From Paenibacillaceae bacterium (GTDB lineage Bacteria > Bacillota > Bacilli > Paenibacillales > NBRC-103111): a stretch of 64,000 nucleotides of DNA. The notes under the pieces are model-generated. The model did no database searches. It saw nothing but the letters and a program-made list of their open reading frames with translations, and was not told the origin of the DNA. This document shows, one piece after another, positions 1 to 8,416 of the stretch. The translations under genes and the position numbers were made by a program. The stretch's first letter is position 1, and the number at the start of each line of letters is the position of its first letter. The DNA lies in contig JAQSYI010000038.1 of the NCBI GenBank assembly GCA_029256185.1, forward strand, positions 1 through 64,000, in the 5' to 3' direction.

Positions 1-343
1 GGAGCAGATTTAGTCGAATTTTCGTTTCTGGCAAGGCGCTTTTGTGCAGGCGTACCGGGGACCCCGGGCCAAGCGAAAGCAACGAAGCTAGGGGCGAAAG
101 GCGGCGAAAGATGCCCTCAAGTGAGTTTTCAGACACGCCCTAGCCGCGCTATTCCCTGCTTTTTCCACAATTAACGTCTCTCAGGTTCTCTCAGGTCCGT
201 CAGCCATGAGGGTTAGCGTTCAAATTTGAAGTTCTCTCTGCGGGGCGGTTGTTCTTCTTTCCGGGAATTCAAAAAAAGCCCCGTCCATAAGGACGGAGCT
301 GCACATTTGCCGTTTCCGGTTCCAGGAGCAGAATTGCTTCTGC
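1..343. other. Left-edge non-coding segment, possible repeat or IS end
   Basis: No convincing gene lies here. Around 123-148 the minus strand reads AGGGCGTGTCTGAAAACTC, which resembles the terminal inverted repeats of some insertion sequences and short repeat elements. A GC-rich palindromic stretch (GGGGACCCC) lies near 57-66. No transposase frame is visible, so this is either the end of an element that continues to the left or a non-autonomous repeat. Confidence 0.3.
271..300 (-). terminator. Rho-independent terminator of the permease gene
   Basis: On the minus strand CCGTCC, a 4-base loop and GGACGG are followed by GGCTTTTTTT. It lies about 45 bases after the stop of the amino-acid permease, so it should end that transcript. 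Confidence 0.85.
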
Positions 344-1657
344 TTAACCGCGGTTGGCTTTGGCCCGATTGTAATAATAATACACCGGCAAGCCCACCAG
401 TGTAATCCCGATCCCGATGAAGGAGCGCCCGGGAGTACTGATGATGGTGTTGACAATGATATAAATGCCGCCGATCACTCCAATTATAGGAGTAAGAGGG
501 TACAAGGGGACCTTGTAGCCGCCGGCTTGCTTGCCATGTTTGCGCCGGAGAATGAACAAGCCGAATACACCCATCGTAAAGAAAATCCACAATACGAATA
601 CCAGCAGGTCAGTCAATGTATTGAATGTGCCGGAGAAGATATAGACCGTCGCCAGCACTCCCTGGAAAATCAGCGCGTTGGCAGGTGTCTGGAAGCGGGG
701 ATGAATCTTCTGCAGCAGGCGCGAGCCCGGCAGCTGTCCTTGTTCGCCCATGACCTGTGGAACTCTCGCCGCTGTCATCAAGTAGCCGTTAAGCGCACCG
801 AATACGGAAATAATAATGCCCGCTGTAATAAAAGCGCCGCCGCCATTGCCGAACAAGGCTTCCGCAGCGTCAGCCCCGGGAGTTTCCGAAGCGATGATCG
901 CTTCATAAGGCAGTGCCTTGAAAATGGCCAGATTAAACAGAATATACACCGCCATGACAAACAGGACGCCGATGGAGATGACCTTCGGCAATGTTTTTGC
1001 CGGGTTCTTCATTTCCCCGGCCATATTGGTTACACCGATCCAGCCGTCGTACGCCCAGAGTGTGCCCAGCACAGCCATCCCAAGTCCGGCTCCGGTTACC
1101 GTGGCGTGGATACCTTCAAAGCCCGGTGCCGACCCCGACAGCAGGCCGAAGGCGATAATGCCGATGACCGGGATCAGCTTGCCTACAGTAGCTACCGTCT
1201 GGATAATGCCCCCGAATTTGGTGGCAATCACATTCATGATCAGGATGAACGCCAGCGCGCATACGGCCAGCAGCTTCTGCCCCAGTCCGTTCATGGGGAT
1301 GAAGTAATTGGAATACGTGGCGAAGGCAATCGCAAGCGCTGCCACGGAGGCGGGATAGGAGATAATGGCTTGCACCCAGCCCAGCAGGAAGCCGAACACG
1401 CTGCCGTACAATTCGCCCAAGTATGTATACAGTCCTCCGGACTTGGGGATGGCAGAGGAAATCTCTGCTACGGACAAGGCGGATGCCAGGGTAATCACCC
1501 CGCCCAAAGTCCATGCAAGAATACTCATCCATGGGGTTCCGGCATGGCTTAATACAATCCCCGGCTTCAGGAATATTCCCGAACCGATGATCATGCCTAT
1601 GACAATCGCCATAGCTTCAATAAAAGTAACCGATTTTTTTAACGAGGTTGTTCCCAT
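344..1657 (-). CDS. APC-family amino-acid permease (SteT/LAT-like)
   Basis: This is an integral membrane amino-acid transporter of the APC superfamily, about 437 residues with about 12 hydrophobic segments. The first helix carries the family signature GMIIGSGIF, the unwound substrate and ion-binding region. The remainder resembles the serine/threonine exchanger SteT and other LAT-type exchangers, but the substrate cannot be read from sequence. A longer frame opens at a TTG at 1687 with no ribosome site. The ATG at 1657 follows GAGAAGGGG by 12 bases, so I prefer it. The gene stands alone, with its own terminator at 271-300. Confidence 0.85.
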   Translation of the reverse strand: MGTTSLKKSVTFIEAMAIVIGMIIGSGIFLKPGIVLSHAGTPWMSILAWTLGGVITLASALSVAEISSAIPKSGGLYTYLGELYGSVFGFLLGWVQAIISYPASVAALAIAFATYSNYFIPMNGLGQKLLAVCALAFILIMNVIATKFGGIIQTVATVGKLIPVIGIIAFGLLSGSAPGFEGIHATVTGAGLGMAVLGTLWAYDGWIGVTNMAGEMKNPAKTLPKVISIGVLFVMAVYILFNLAIFKALPYEAIIASETPGADAAEALFGNGGGAFITAGIIISVFGALNGYLMTAARVPQVMGEQGQLPGSRLLQKIHPRFQTPANALIFQGVLATVYIFSGTFNTLTDLLVFVLWIFFTMGVFGLFILRRKHGKQAGGYKVPLYPLTPIIGVIGGIYIIVNTIISTPGRSFIGIGITLVGLPVYYYYNRAKANRG

Positions 1658-1913
1658 CGCTGATTCAGACCCCTTCTCATTCTGCAAGAATAAATGGAAT
1701 TTCTTAATCTACCTATGGCCATTTTACAGGATTGATTCAATAAAATATATGAATAATAACAACATTCCTGATTTAATTATTTTATATATCGCATAAGCTT
1801 AACAAATAGCGGGAGCTTCCTTCCGGGAGGTTGCTGCCGGGATCTTAGGTACGGTAAAATTAAAGCGGAGAGTCTGGGACGGGGCGGGAATACGTGACGG
1901 AAGGGGAGTTAAA

Positions 1914-2222
1914 ATGGCGGATTTGCTTGGTCTTGGACCTAAGGAGCAGAACTTTCTGAACAAGTGGTCCAAGATCCGGAGAAAGGGAATGGTCCGGTAC
2001 ATTATCACGAGAGGTTTTCTCTACGGGTTACTGCTGTTTGCAGTCTGGCTTATAGGGAGTGCGATTGATATCCGCTTGTCAGAGTTCGAGCAAGCCTTAT
2101 TTACCTGGAGTCAATTTTTAAGAAGCTGCGTGCTGTGGTTTATTGTGGAACTCTTGATCGGTTTCACCCTTTCGTTCCAGAGCTGGAGAGGAAGGGAAAG
2201 CAAGTACCGGTATTTATCGTAG
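1914..2222 (+). CDS. Small membrane protein, unknown function
   Basis: A 102-residue protein. A basic N-terminal stretch (about residues 15-28, KWSKIRRKGMVRY) leads into two hydrophobic segments at about 30-50 and 68-88, ending in a basic tail. The ribosome site AAGGGGAG sits five bases before the ATG, which supports real translation. It lies upstream of another small membrane protein in the same direction. I recognise no family. Confidence 0.6.
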   Translation: MADLLGLGPKEQNFLNKWSKIRRKGMVRYIITRGFLYGLLLFAVWLIGSAIDIRLSEFEQALFTWSQFLRSCVLWFIVELLIGFTLSFQSWRGRESKYRYLS

Positions 2223-2391
2223 GCTGATGCCGCGGCATGAATGACGGTGCTTCCCCCCTAATAAAGAACGAATGCGGACGTCTGCATAATATTAACTCAT
2301 ATGGTTATATTACGGGTGTCACGATGTCTGCCGTCTGGGTCGGATCGAGTTCTGACGATGGCCCGAAAATAACAGGGGGAAGTGAATCGGT

Positions 2392-2928
2392 GTGTTCAAT
2401 CAGATTTTATTATGGTCGGCGTTGGTGGTTCCTTGGTTCAGTCTCATTCTGATGAAGCCCGCGCTGCTGAAGCGGTACGCTCCGGTAGTTTTGCTGAGCG
2501 CACTGTTGGTAACCATTAATCAAGAGGTGGCATATTCCCTCAATTGGTGGGTGAACCAGGATCAAATCGTACCCTGGGGCCATATCACCAATATATCTTT
2601 AGTTTACGGTATGTTTGCAGTAGGGACCTATTGGATCTTCTATTTTTCCTACGGTTCTTTCTGGTTTTACTTGGTTCTGAATGCAGTCATCGACGGAGTG
2701 TGGCTGATCCTTACTCCCCCATACATGGAGTCGAGGGGAATATTGCTGCTCGTTAATATGAATGCGTGGCTTCTGTTTGTCATCAGTATGGGAATCTCCG
2801 TAATTCTTTACGGCTTCCAGATGTGGCAGGAGGGAATCTACAAGGAGGAAGTCAGCAGCCGCAGCAACAACGAAGTGCTGAAGAAATGGCTGGAGAGGTT
2901 GGGCGGAAAAAGGGAGCCGGCCAGATAG
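2392..2928 (+). CDS. Polytopic membrane protein, unknown function
   Basis: A 178-residue protein with about five hydrophobic segments and a charged C-terminal tail (after about residue 145, rich in K, E and R) that is probably cytoplasmic. It starts at GTG, nine bases after AGGGGGA. The layout resembles small uncharacterised Bacillales membrane proteins often kept near sporulation or envelope genes. The gene 1914-2222 lies 170 bases upstream and may share its transcript. No catalytic motif is visible. Confidence 0.65.
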   Translation: MFNQILLWSALVVPWFSLILMKPALLKRYAPVVLLSALLVTINQEVAYSLNWWVNQDQIVPWGHITNISLVYGMFAVGTYWIFYFSYGSFWFYLVLNAVIDGVWLILTPPYMESRGILLLVNMNAWLLFVISMGISVILYGFQMWQEGIYKEEVSSRSNNEVLKKWLERLGGKREPAR

Positions 2929-2963
2929 TGATTGTCAACGCCCGAACCGGTGTCTGTTCGTTC

Positions 2964-3008
2964 ACCGCAGAGAAGCAGCCCGGAGACTCCCGGGCTGCTT
3001 CTCTGCGG
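2964..3008. terminator. Long perfect hairpin between convergent genes
   Basis: A perfect 19-bp inverted repeat (CCGCAGAGAAGCAGCCCGG and its complement) with a 7-base loop lies between two genes that end towards each other. It lacks a clear T-run, so it may act as a bidirectional terminator or transcript-end stabiliser. Confidence 0.6.
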
Positions 3009-3021
3009 TCATATTGCCGGA

Positions 3022-4221
3022 TCATTTCTCCCCAAGATAGCTTAGGTCGAAACGGGCCAGCAGCTCTTCTGGTATCGGGGAGTCCTTAGGCATAACGGTC
3101 CCCCCGTAAACCGGGCTTCCCGTGGCGGTATCGTAAACCAGTACACTGGCTGGAGCAAGGTCCCCCTCCGTGTATGGGGCCATCACATAGAGCCTGTTAT
3201 TTTTTAGGAGAAGGTTGGATATATTCTTGTCGGCGAAGGAAAGGGTTTGGGCAGTCGTTGCCCCGTCAGCGATGGAATACCGGAGAAGCTTGACGCTTCC
3301 TTCATTTTTTACGCGGCTCATCATCGTCATATACTCTCCCGACAGTTCTATGGTAATATTGTCCGCCTGCATGAAGCTCTCGACTTCCCCAGAATTCAGT
3401 TGCACCTCCTGATCCGCTTGCAGATCATACAGGAACAGCTCCACGGATATTCGCTCGTTTGAATAGGCGCCCCTGGCATCCCGGGTCTCCTTCCTTTGTT
3501 CCACTTGGAAGCCGGTATAACGGTTGGGATTCTTTCCGGAGACAAGATATAATCTGAAGCTGGTCCTTATCTCTTTTTCCTTTCCGGCAGGCTCCGAAAA
3601 TAACAGCCTATCGGAAACAACAGATTTTTCCTCCGTGGCGCAAGTGTACAGATGGATGGTGGAGGTGTTTGCCGGTGCATTGTAATTCCTGGTCATTATC
3701 TTGACCAGCCCGTTCACCACTTGCACGTCGAATACCTCGATTGTTTCGTATTTATCGTTATCCGGCACTTCAGCCGTATAAGAGAACGTTTTGCCGGTTT
3801 TCTTGTCCAGAATGGCGATCTCAAACAGGTTCCAGTCGGAGCGCTGCTTGGTCCCCGCATAGACGAGCTTGCTGTCGTCCTCATAGAACCCTTCAGCCGC
3901 GTCCTTGCTTCTCATGAATCGGGGATAACGGTCAATCAGATCTTTCCAGAACACGTCTCCCCTATAATTGAAGGCTTCCTTGAGGAGGGACTGTCTATAG
4001 GAATAAGAGGTCCCCTCGCTCGTCACCGTTAACGGATTCATGATTCCTCCCCTGCTGTAGTAGCCGTACAGCAACAGGTTATCCGCCGCATGCTCCTCAC
4101 CGGATTGATGCTTCAGCACCAACTGGGGCAACGGCTCGGGAGCCGCCAGAATATAATACAGGCCGATGCTGACAATGACCAGCGCACCAACCAGCAATGA
4201 CCACCAATACCGCTTTATCAT
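3022..4221 (-). CDS. Membrane-anchored extracytoplasmic protein of the YtrA-like ABC operon
   Basis: A 399-residue protein with one N-terminal transmembrane anchor (about residues 7-27) and a long hydrophilic exported part with repeated beta-strand-like blocks. No lipobox cysteine follows the anchor. It is the last gene of a four-gene run with the GntR regulator, ABC ATPase and ABC permease, 10 bases after the permease, with AAGGAGG five bases before its ATG. A role as accessory or sensor subunit of the exporter is inferred from position. I recognise no enzyme motif. Confidence 0.6.
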   Translation of the reverse strand: MIKRYWWSLLVGALVIVSIGLYYILAAPEPLPQLVLKHQSGEEHAADNLLLYGYYSRGGIMNPLTVTSEGTSYSYRQSLLKEAFNYRGDVFWKDLIDRYPRFMRSKDAAEGFYEDDSKLVYAGTKQRSDWNLFEIAILDKKTGKTFSYTAEVPDNDKYETIEVFDVQVVNGLVKIMTRNYNAPANTSTIHLYTCATEEKSVVSDRLLFSEPAGKEKEIRTSFRLYLVSGKNPNRYTGFQVEQRKETRDARGAYSNERISVELFLYDLQADQEVQLNSGEVESFMQADNITIELSGEYMTMMSRVKNEGSVKLLRYSIADGATTAQTLSFADKNISNLLLKNNRLYVMAPYTEGDLAPASVLVYDTATGSPVYGGTVMPKDSPIPEELLARFDLSYLGEK

Positions 4222-4231
4222 ATGGGCCTCC

Positions 4232-5065
4232 TTACAGCGTGACCTTATTTTTGATGAGATAAGAGCTTAATGCTCCCGAACCGCTGAGAATGATGAGCAC
4301 CATCACCAGTTCAAGAGCCAGCAATTCCTTGGGATACAAGAGATATGGCCGCATCTCCGAAAAAAACACAGGTGCGAGAAAGATGGCCAGAGCCAAGGAG
4401 CCATAAATGATCCCGGCAATAACACCCCTCAACCGGTAGCTGCGCTCCATCATAATGGCTGTGAACAGAATGGTTACTGCCGTCAGCCCCATACTGTAAT
4501 GAAGAATAAAGTCGATAAACTGAGCCGGCGCCAATATTTTCAACAAGGGATGGTTGGCCACAATCTCTGTCAAGGTAAGGGGGATTCTCAGCACTTCTGG
4601 CAGCCGGGCTTCAAACAATGCATTCTGAAAAGGAAGGATCAGCAGCTCGAAAGCAACCAGCCCGAGAGTAAGCAGCATAATCGTAGTGAGCTTGGCCAGG
4701 TAAACCGCCATTCTGGAAACGGGCAGCATCATCAGCCGGTAGATGAAGATGCTCTTGGCATACCAATCGCGGTACCAGATCACAAAAACATAGATAGCCA
4801 CTATGGCCGCGCCCATTGCTATGGGAGCCATGAACCATATGCTGTTCAGCGAATACTGGTAGAAGCTGGCGGGCTGGTATTTGACCGCATACTCCAATTG
4901 GGTAATGCCCTGCAGCTTCATGGCTGACTGAACTCGATTCATGTAAGAATGGGCGTATACGAAAATACCGGCAAACTGCACAACCAATGTGAGACCCAGC
5001 ATCACCAGATACATCTTGCGGACCCGGAAAAGCTCATAATGAACCAGCTTCAAAAAAGGCATCAT
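4232..5065 (-). CDS. ABC transporter permease (YtrC/D-like)
   Basis: The membrane subunit of an ABC-2-type exporter, 277 residues with about six hydrophobic segments (about 20-40, 73-93, 113-133, 170-190, 195-215, 245-265). It overlaps the ATPase gene by four bases (ATGA), showing translational coupling. It should pair with the ATPase 5062-5751. The substrate is unknown; YtrA-type operons of Firmicutes commonly respond to cell-wall antibiotics or handle envelope stress, which is family knowledge and not shown here. Confidence 0.75.
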   Translation of the reverse strand: MMPFLKLVHYELFRVRKMYLVMLGLTLVVQFAGIFVYAHSYMNRVQSAMKLQGITQLEYAVKYQPASFYQYSLNSIWFMAPIAMGAAIVAIYVFVIWYRDWYAKSIFIYRLMMLPVSRMAVYLAKLTTIMLLTLGLVAFELLILPFQNALFEARLPEVLRIPLTLTEIVANHPLLKILAPAQFIDFILHYSMGLTAVTILFTAIMMERSYRLRGVIAGIIYGSLALAIFLAPVFFSEMRPYLLYPKELLALELVMVLIILSGSGALSSYLIKNKVTL

Positions 5066-5751
5066 GGCAGGTACACCTCTCTCATTACATCGACGACGGA
5101 CTTTCCTTCGGTTTCCCGGTATTCCTCGGTGTCGAACTCTTTTCTTACTGCGCCTTCATCCAGCAGTACGGCCTTGTCAATCAGATGCTCGAATTCACGG
5201 ATTTCGTGGGTGGTCAAGAGCACACCCCGGTCCTCGATCAAGTGGCTGGTGAACACCTGAGCGATCAGCTCCTTGGAGAACATATCGATGCCGGAGAAGG
5301 GTTCATCCATCAGGAGATAGTCCACATCAAGCGCCAGGCCCAGCAGCATGTTCGCTTTGGCCGCGTTGCCCTTGGACAGGTTATTAAGGCGGTCATTGCG
5401 GTTCAGCTTGAAGAACGCAAGAAGCTCCTCGGCCCGTCCCGGATTCCAGCAGGCATAGAAGTCCTGCATGAAGCTCATGCATTCCGTTATGGTCATATGT
5501 GAAGGCATAGTCAGCGTGTCGGGAATGAAGGCAACCTTCTGATAGGTGCGTTTGTCCACAGATTGGCCGTCGATCAGGATACGCCCTCCATTAACAGGCA
5601 CCAGACCCATAATGGCTTTCAGAATGGTGGACTTGCCGGCGCCGTTAATCCCGATCAGGCAAGTGATCTTGCCTTTGTCAGCGGTGAAGCTAACGTCCTT
5701 AAGTACTTGCTTGCGTCCATATTTCTTCGATATCGATGACACTTCAATCAT
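5062..5751 (-). CDS. ABC transporter ATP-binding protein (YtrB-like)
   Basis: A 229-residue ATPase of the exporter group. Walker A is GINGAGKST (about residues 33-41), the signature is the divergent LSKGNAAK (about 125-132), Walker B is YLLMDEPFSGID, and the switch histidine is in TTHEI. The LSKGNAAK signature in place of LSGGQ is typical of the YtrB/EcsA-like short ATPases. An AGGAGG site precedes the ATG. It overlaps the regulator upstream and the permease downstream by four bases each. Confidence 0.85.
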   Translation of the reverse strand: MIEVSSISKKYGRKQVLKDVSFTADKGKITCLIGINGAGKSTILKAIMGLVPVNGGRILIDGQSVDKRTYQKVAFIPDTLTMPSHMTITECMSFMQDFYACWNPGRAEELLAFFKLNRNDRLNNLSKGNAAKANMLLGLALDVDYLLMDEPFSGIDMFSKELIAQVFTSHLIEDRGVLLTTHEIREFEHLIDKAVLLDEGAVRKEFDTEEYRETEGKSVVDVMREVYLP

Positions 5752-6140
5752 TCGTCCACCTCCTGATCCTCAGCACGCCGGTTGAGATAAGCCTCTTTAA
5801 CAATTTCCAGCAGCTCGGAAACGGGCACATCGATAGATCTGACAGAAGCGATAAAGGTATGGACGGCTTCCTTAATCAGTTCCTCGCGAATAACGCTTAA
5901 CACCTGCTCTTCTGCCGCAATCCGGCTGGGGGAATTGCCTTCGGTCCTTATCAAGCCTTGTTCCTCCATTTCCTTGTACGCTTTCTGCGCGGTGTTGGGA
6001 TTGATCTTTAATATGCCTGCCAATTCCCGTCGCGACGGGATTTCCTGACCCGCTTTAAGTCTGCCTGTGGCAATCTCCTCCTTGAAGTACCGCACCACCT
6101 GCATATAAACCGGATCCCGGTTATTGAACGTTATCTTCAT
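5748..6140 (-). CDS. GntR-family repressor, YtrA subfamily
   Basis: A 130-residue regulator. The winged helix-turn-helix (about residues 10-75) contains IPSRRELAGILKINPNTAQKAY, the classic GntR helix with the N-P-N-T recognition start. The short C-terminal part (about 80-125) is helical, as in the YtrA subfamily, which lacks a large effector domain. It is the first gene of its operon, and its promoter region carries two palindromes that look like its own operators, so autorepression is likely. The signal is unknown. Confidence 0.85.
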   Translation of the reverse strand: MKITFNNRDPVYMQVVRYFKEEIATGRLKAGQEIPSRRELAGILKINPNTAQKAYKEMEEQGLIRTEGNSPSRIAAEEQVLSVIREELIKEAVHTFIASVRSIDVPVSELLEIVKEAYLNRRAEDQEVDE

Positions 6141-6170
6141 GTATCCATCTCCAGACCCTTAGTGGCGTCA

Positions 6171-6196
6171 GTGTATGTACTAAGTAGTTCATACAC
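6171..6196. promoter_or_regulatory. Operator 1 of the YtrA-like operon
   Basis: A near-perfect 26-bp palindrome with arms GTGTATG and CATACAC, continued inward by ACTA and TAGT with one T/T mismatch. It lies just downstream of the predicted transcription start of the GntR operon, a position suited to a roadblock. Confidence 0.65.
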
Positions 6197-6202
6197 CTAT
6201 GA

Positions 6203-6224
6203 GTGTACTATACGATTAGTACAC
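6203..6224. promoter_or_regulatory. Operator 2 of the YtrA-like operon
   Basis: Perfect 8-bp half-sites GTGTACTA and TAGTACAC with a six-base spacer, overlapping the -10 box of the operon promoter. It shares the GTGTA/ACTA half-site pattern with operator 1, so one dimeric regulator probably binds both. Confidence 0.7.
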
Positions 6225-6236
6225 CTTATTTGTCAA
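6207..6236 (-). promoter_or_regulatory. Sigma-A promoter of the YtrA-like operon
   Basis: On the minus strand TTGACA (6231-6236) and TATAGT (6207-6212) are separated by 18 bases. Operator 2 covers the -10 box, so repressor binding would block RNA polymerase. Confidence 0.8.
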
Positions 6237-6351
6237 CCCCGTCTGTCACTCCTTGCCGGGGAGTGAATGTGCAAGGGCTGTCCATTTACAAAAGGATGGA
6301 TTTCCCGCGAAAATACTCAACCCCTGGTTGCGGGAAGCGGCAAGCGGGACG

Positions 6352-7095
6352 CTAATACAGGTTGTGATGCACGGCCGCCGCTTCTTCAGGGGAACAGCCC
6401 AGCACAACGGGGGTAGAACGGTAGCCAATCCCCATCCGGTCAATGCCCATGTCGATCAGCTGCAGGAAATGCCCGCGTGTGCGGATTCCACCGGAGCCTT
6501 TGATCTTGCAGCGGCCTTGCGCCGCCTCCATCATCGCTGCGATGACTTCCACTGTTGCCCCGTCGTTTTTGCCTCCTGTAAAGAATCCGGTGGAGGTTTT
6601 CACGAAATCGGCGCCCGCCGCAATCGCTGCTTCCGTAGCTTTTTTCACCTCATCGATAGTCAACGCATCCGTCTCAAAAATAACTTTCACAGCTGTGCCG
6701 TATGTATGGCACATATCGCAGACAGCTTTGATGTCGGCCTCCACTTCGGCCCACATGCCGCTGCGAATCCATCCGTAGTTGGCCACAATGTCCAATTCAA
6801 ACACCTTGCCGCCTTTACAGTATTCCTCCGCCTGCATTACTTTGGATGCTGTAGTGGACAGCCCCAGCGGGAAGTCGCACACAACGCATACCCTGGTAGC
6901 GGTGCCCTCGCACATCTCAATGGCCAGAGGCAGCGAAGCCGGATTGATGCAAACGGTGCGGCAGCCGTAATCAATCCCCTCCTGAATATATTGGCGGATG
7001 TCCTCTTGTGTGAATTCCGGCTTCAGTACAGATTGGTCGATGTAGGCGGCAAGCTCCGCTACACTCATGTCGACAGCTTTCTTTTTGGATGGCAT
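6352..7095 (-). CDS. deoC: Deoxyribose-phosphate aldolase (DERA)
   Basis: A cytoplasmic class I aldolase that cleaves 2-deoxyribose-5-phosphate to glyceraldehyde-3-phosphate and acetaldehyde in nucleoside breakdown. It has 247 residues, the usual bacterial length. The Schiff-base lysine is K166 in DFVKTSTGF, and the second active-site lysine is in IKGSGGIR. The usual DMVINIG segment reads LDIVANYGWIRSG, so this is a divergent branch. The ATG at 7095 has no nearby ribosome site; the closest AAAGGAG lies about 48 bases upstream. It is divergent from an RpiR-type regulator that probably controls it. Confidence 0.8.
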   Translation of the reverse strand: MPSKKKAVDMSVAELAAYIDQSVLKPEFTQEDIRQYIQEGIDYGCRTVCINPASLPLAIEMCEGTATRVCVVCDFPLGLSTTASKVMQAEEYCKGGKVFELDIVANYGWIRSGMWAEVEADIKAVCDMCHTYGTAVKVIFETDALTIDEVKKATEAAIAAGADFVKTSTGFFTGGKNDGATVEVIAAMMEAAQGRCKIKGSGGIRTRGHFLQLIDMGIDRMGIGYRSTPVVLGCSPEEAAAVHHNLY

Positions 7096-7161
7096 AGTGT
7101 GGTTTAACGCGGGCCTTATATTGCCGGAACGGCAGGCAGCGCGTCTCCTTTCGATAGCTTT

Positions 7162-7190
7162 ACCATATCACGACATAACTACATTATCAA
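7162..7190 (-). promoter_or_regulatory. Promoter of deoC
   Basis: TTGATA (7185-7190) and TATGGT (7162-7167) on the minus strand, 17-base spacer. The -35 box lies inside the 7178-7204 palindrome. Confidence 0.6.
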
Positions 7191-7204
7191 TACCTAAATG
7201 TAGT
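7178..7204. promoter_or_regulatory. Candidate operator in the deoC/rpiR-type intergenic region
   Basis: Half-sites ACTACATT and AATGTAGT in perfect inversion, 11 bases apart, overlapping the deoC -35 box. A further GTAG/CTAC pair lies at 7227-7239. The likely ligand protein is the adjacent RpiR-family regulator. Confidence 0.55.
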
Positions 7205-7248
7205 TTTACTAACTAATTGATGTGATGTAGTATTGCTACGAAAAATTC

Positions 7249-7277
7249 TTGAATAGGGATTATCCGTCTTTTATAAT
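7249..7277 (+). promoter_or_regulatory. Promoter of the RpiR-type regulator
   Basis: TTGAAT (7249-7254), 17-base spacer, perfect TATAAT (7272-7277), 28 bases before the ATG at 7306. Confidence 0.75.
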
Positions 7278-7305
7278 GAAACAAACGGAAGGGGAGAACT
7301 GAACT

Positions 7306-8166
7306 ATGCAATTCCAGCAATGTGAAACTGTCATCAAACAGCATTATCCCGGACTGCGCGCATCGGAGCAAAAGGTGGCGGACTATGTTCTGCTCCATCC
7401 GCATGAAGTGCTCAGTCTGACAATGGCTGAACTTGCCAAGGCCGCTGGTGTAAGCGATCCTACGGTGCTGCGTTTTGTGCGCGCATTGGGGTATGGGGGA
7501 TTTGCCGCGTTTAAGCTGGCATTGGCTCAGGACGCTGTTTCCGGCCAAACACCCTTGGGCCCTCTGGTGGATCTGCATGTACAGCCGGGCGACGAGCTTG
7601 TATCTGTACCAGAGAAAATGATTGCCCTGGCCATGCGCGCTCTGGAGGATACAGGGCGGACGCTTAACAAAACGAATTATGAGAAGGCCATACAAGCCTT
7701 GTGCACCGCACGCCTTATTGATGTGTACGGCGTAGGCAATTCGGCATCCGTTGCTGCTGATATGGTCACGAAGCTGCTGCGCATCGGTCTTCCATGCCGC
7801 TTCTATCCGGACAATCATCTGCAGCAGATCTGTGCACAGGGACTCACCAAAGGTGACGTAGCTGTGGGGATTTCCCATTCGGGAAGCACGCGTGACACCG
7901 TAGACGTGCTGCGTATGGCCCATGAGTGCGGTGCTGCTACTATAGCGATCACAAATTTCAAAGGCGCAGATATTTTGCGCCATGCGGATATCGCGCTTCT
8001 TACCGGCGATGTGGAAACGGCGTTCTACACCGAAACCATGCTTTCGCGCATTTCGCAGCTTGCCATCGTGGACAGCCTGTACATGGGTGTGCTGCTGCAG
8101 GATTATGAGCGCTATTCCCGGGTTCTCGGCCGCGTGAACGAGATGGTAAGCCATAAAGTTTATTGA
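7306..8166 (+). CDS. MurR/RpiR-family transcriptional regulator
   Basis: A 286-residue sugar-phosphate-sensing regulator. The N-terminal RpiR helix-turn-helix (about residues 1-75) contains LTMAELAKAAGVSDPTVLRFVRALGY. The C-terminal SIS domain (about 125-255) carries the phosphosugar-binding pattern DVYGVGNSASVAAD and GISHSGSTRDTVD. AAGGGGAG precedes the ATG. Divergence from deoC, with a palindrome between them, suggests control of deoxyribose-phosphate or related sugar-phosphate metabolism. Whether it activates or represses cannot be told. Confidence 0.88.
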   Translation: MQFQQCETVIKQHYPGLRASEQKVADYVLLHPHEVLSLTMAELAKAAGVSDPTVLRFVRALGYGGFAAFKLALAQDAVSGQTPLGPLVDLHVQPGDELVSVPEKMIALAMRALEDTGRTLNKTNYEKAIQALCTARLIDVYGVGNSASVAADMVTKLLRIGLPCRFYPDNHLQQICAQGLTKGDVAVGISHSGSTRDTVDVLRMAHECGAATIAITNFKGADILRHADIALLTGDVETAFYTETMLSRISQLAIVDSLYMGVLLQDYERYSRVLGRVNEMVSHKVY

Positions 8167-8309
8167 AAGACAATAGCATGCGTAGGGTCATTCGTATCTG
8201 GCGGGGACGGAAGACGGGAGGCTTTTTTGTTTGGTATAACGCGGCAGTTTTTACTGTCGCCTCATATTTGGCTTCTCCCACAGGAACATCCGCCCATATT
8301 TGCGAATAC

Positions 8310-8336
8310 ACTGTGCTTGAAACCGCCCATATTGTA
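8310..8336 (+). promoter_or_regulatory. Sigma-K-type promoter before the gerP-like genes
   Basis: AC (8310-8311), 16 bases, then CATATTGTA (8328-8336) matches the sigma-K pattern AC-N16-CATANNNTA. It is about 80 bases upstream of the first gerP-like start. The Bacillus subtilis gerP operon is known to be sigma-K dependent, which fits. Confidence 0.6.
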
Positions 8337-8416
8337 TCGAAGCAAAGTGCCGCATGCTGTTGCTATGCGAATTGGCCCCGGCCTGTTGCGATCCATTGAG
8401 ACAGAAGGTGATGCCT

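Noticed and set aside
2237..2452. 71-residue frame between the two small membrane genes
   Set aside because: No ribosome site, and it overlaps the start of the better supported gene at 2392.
8163..8399. 78-residue frame after the RpiR-type gene
   Set aside because: It covers the predicted sigma-K promoter, starts without a ribosome site and has no family resemblance.
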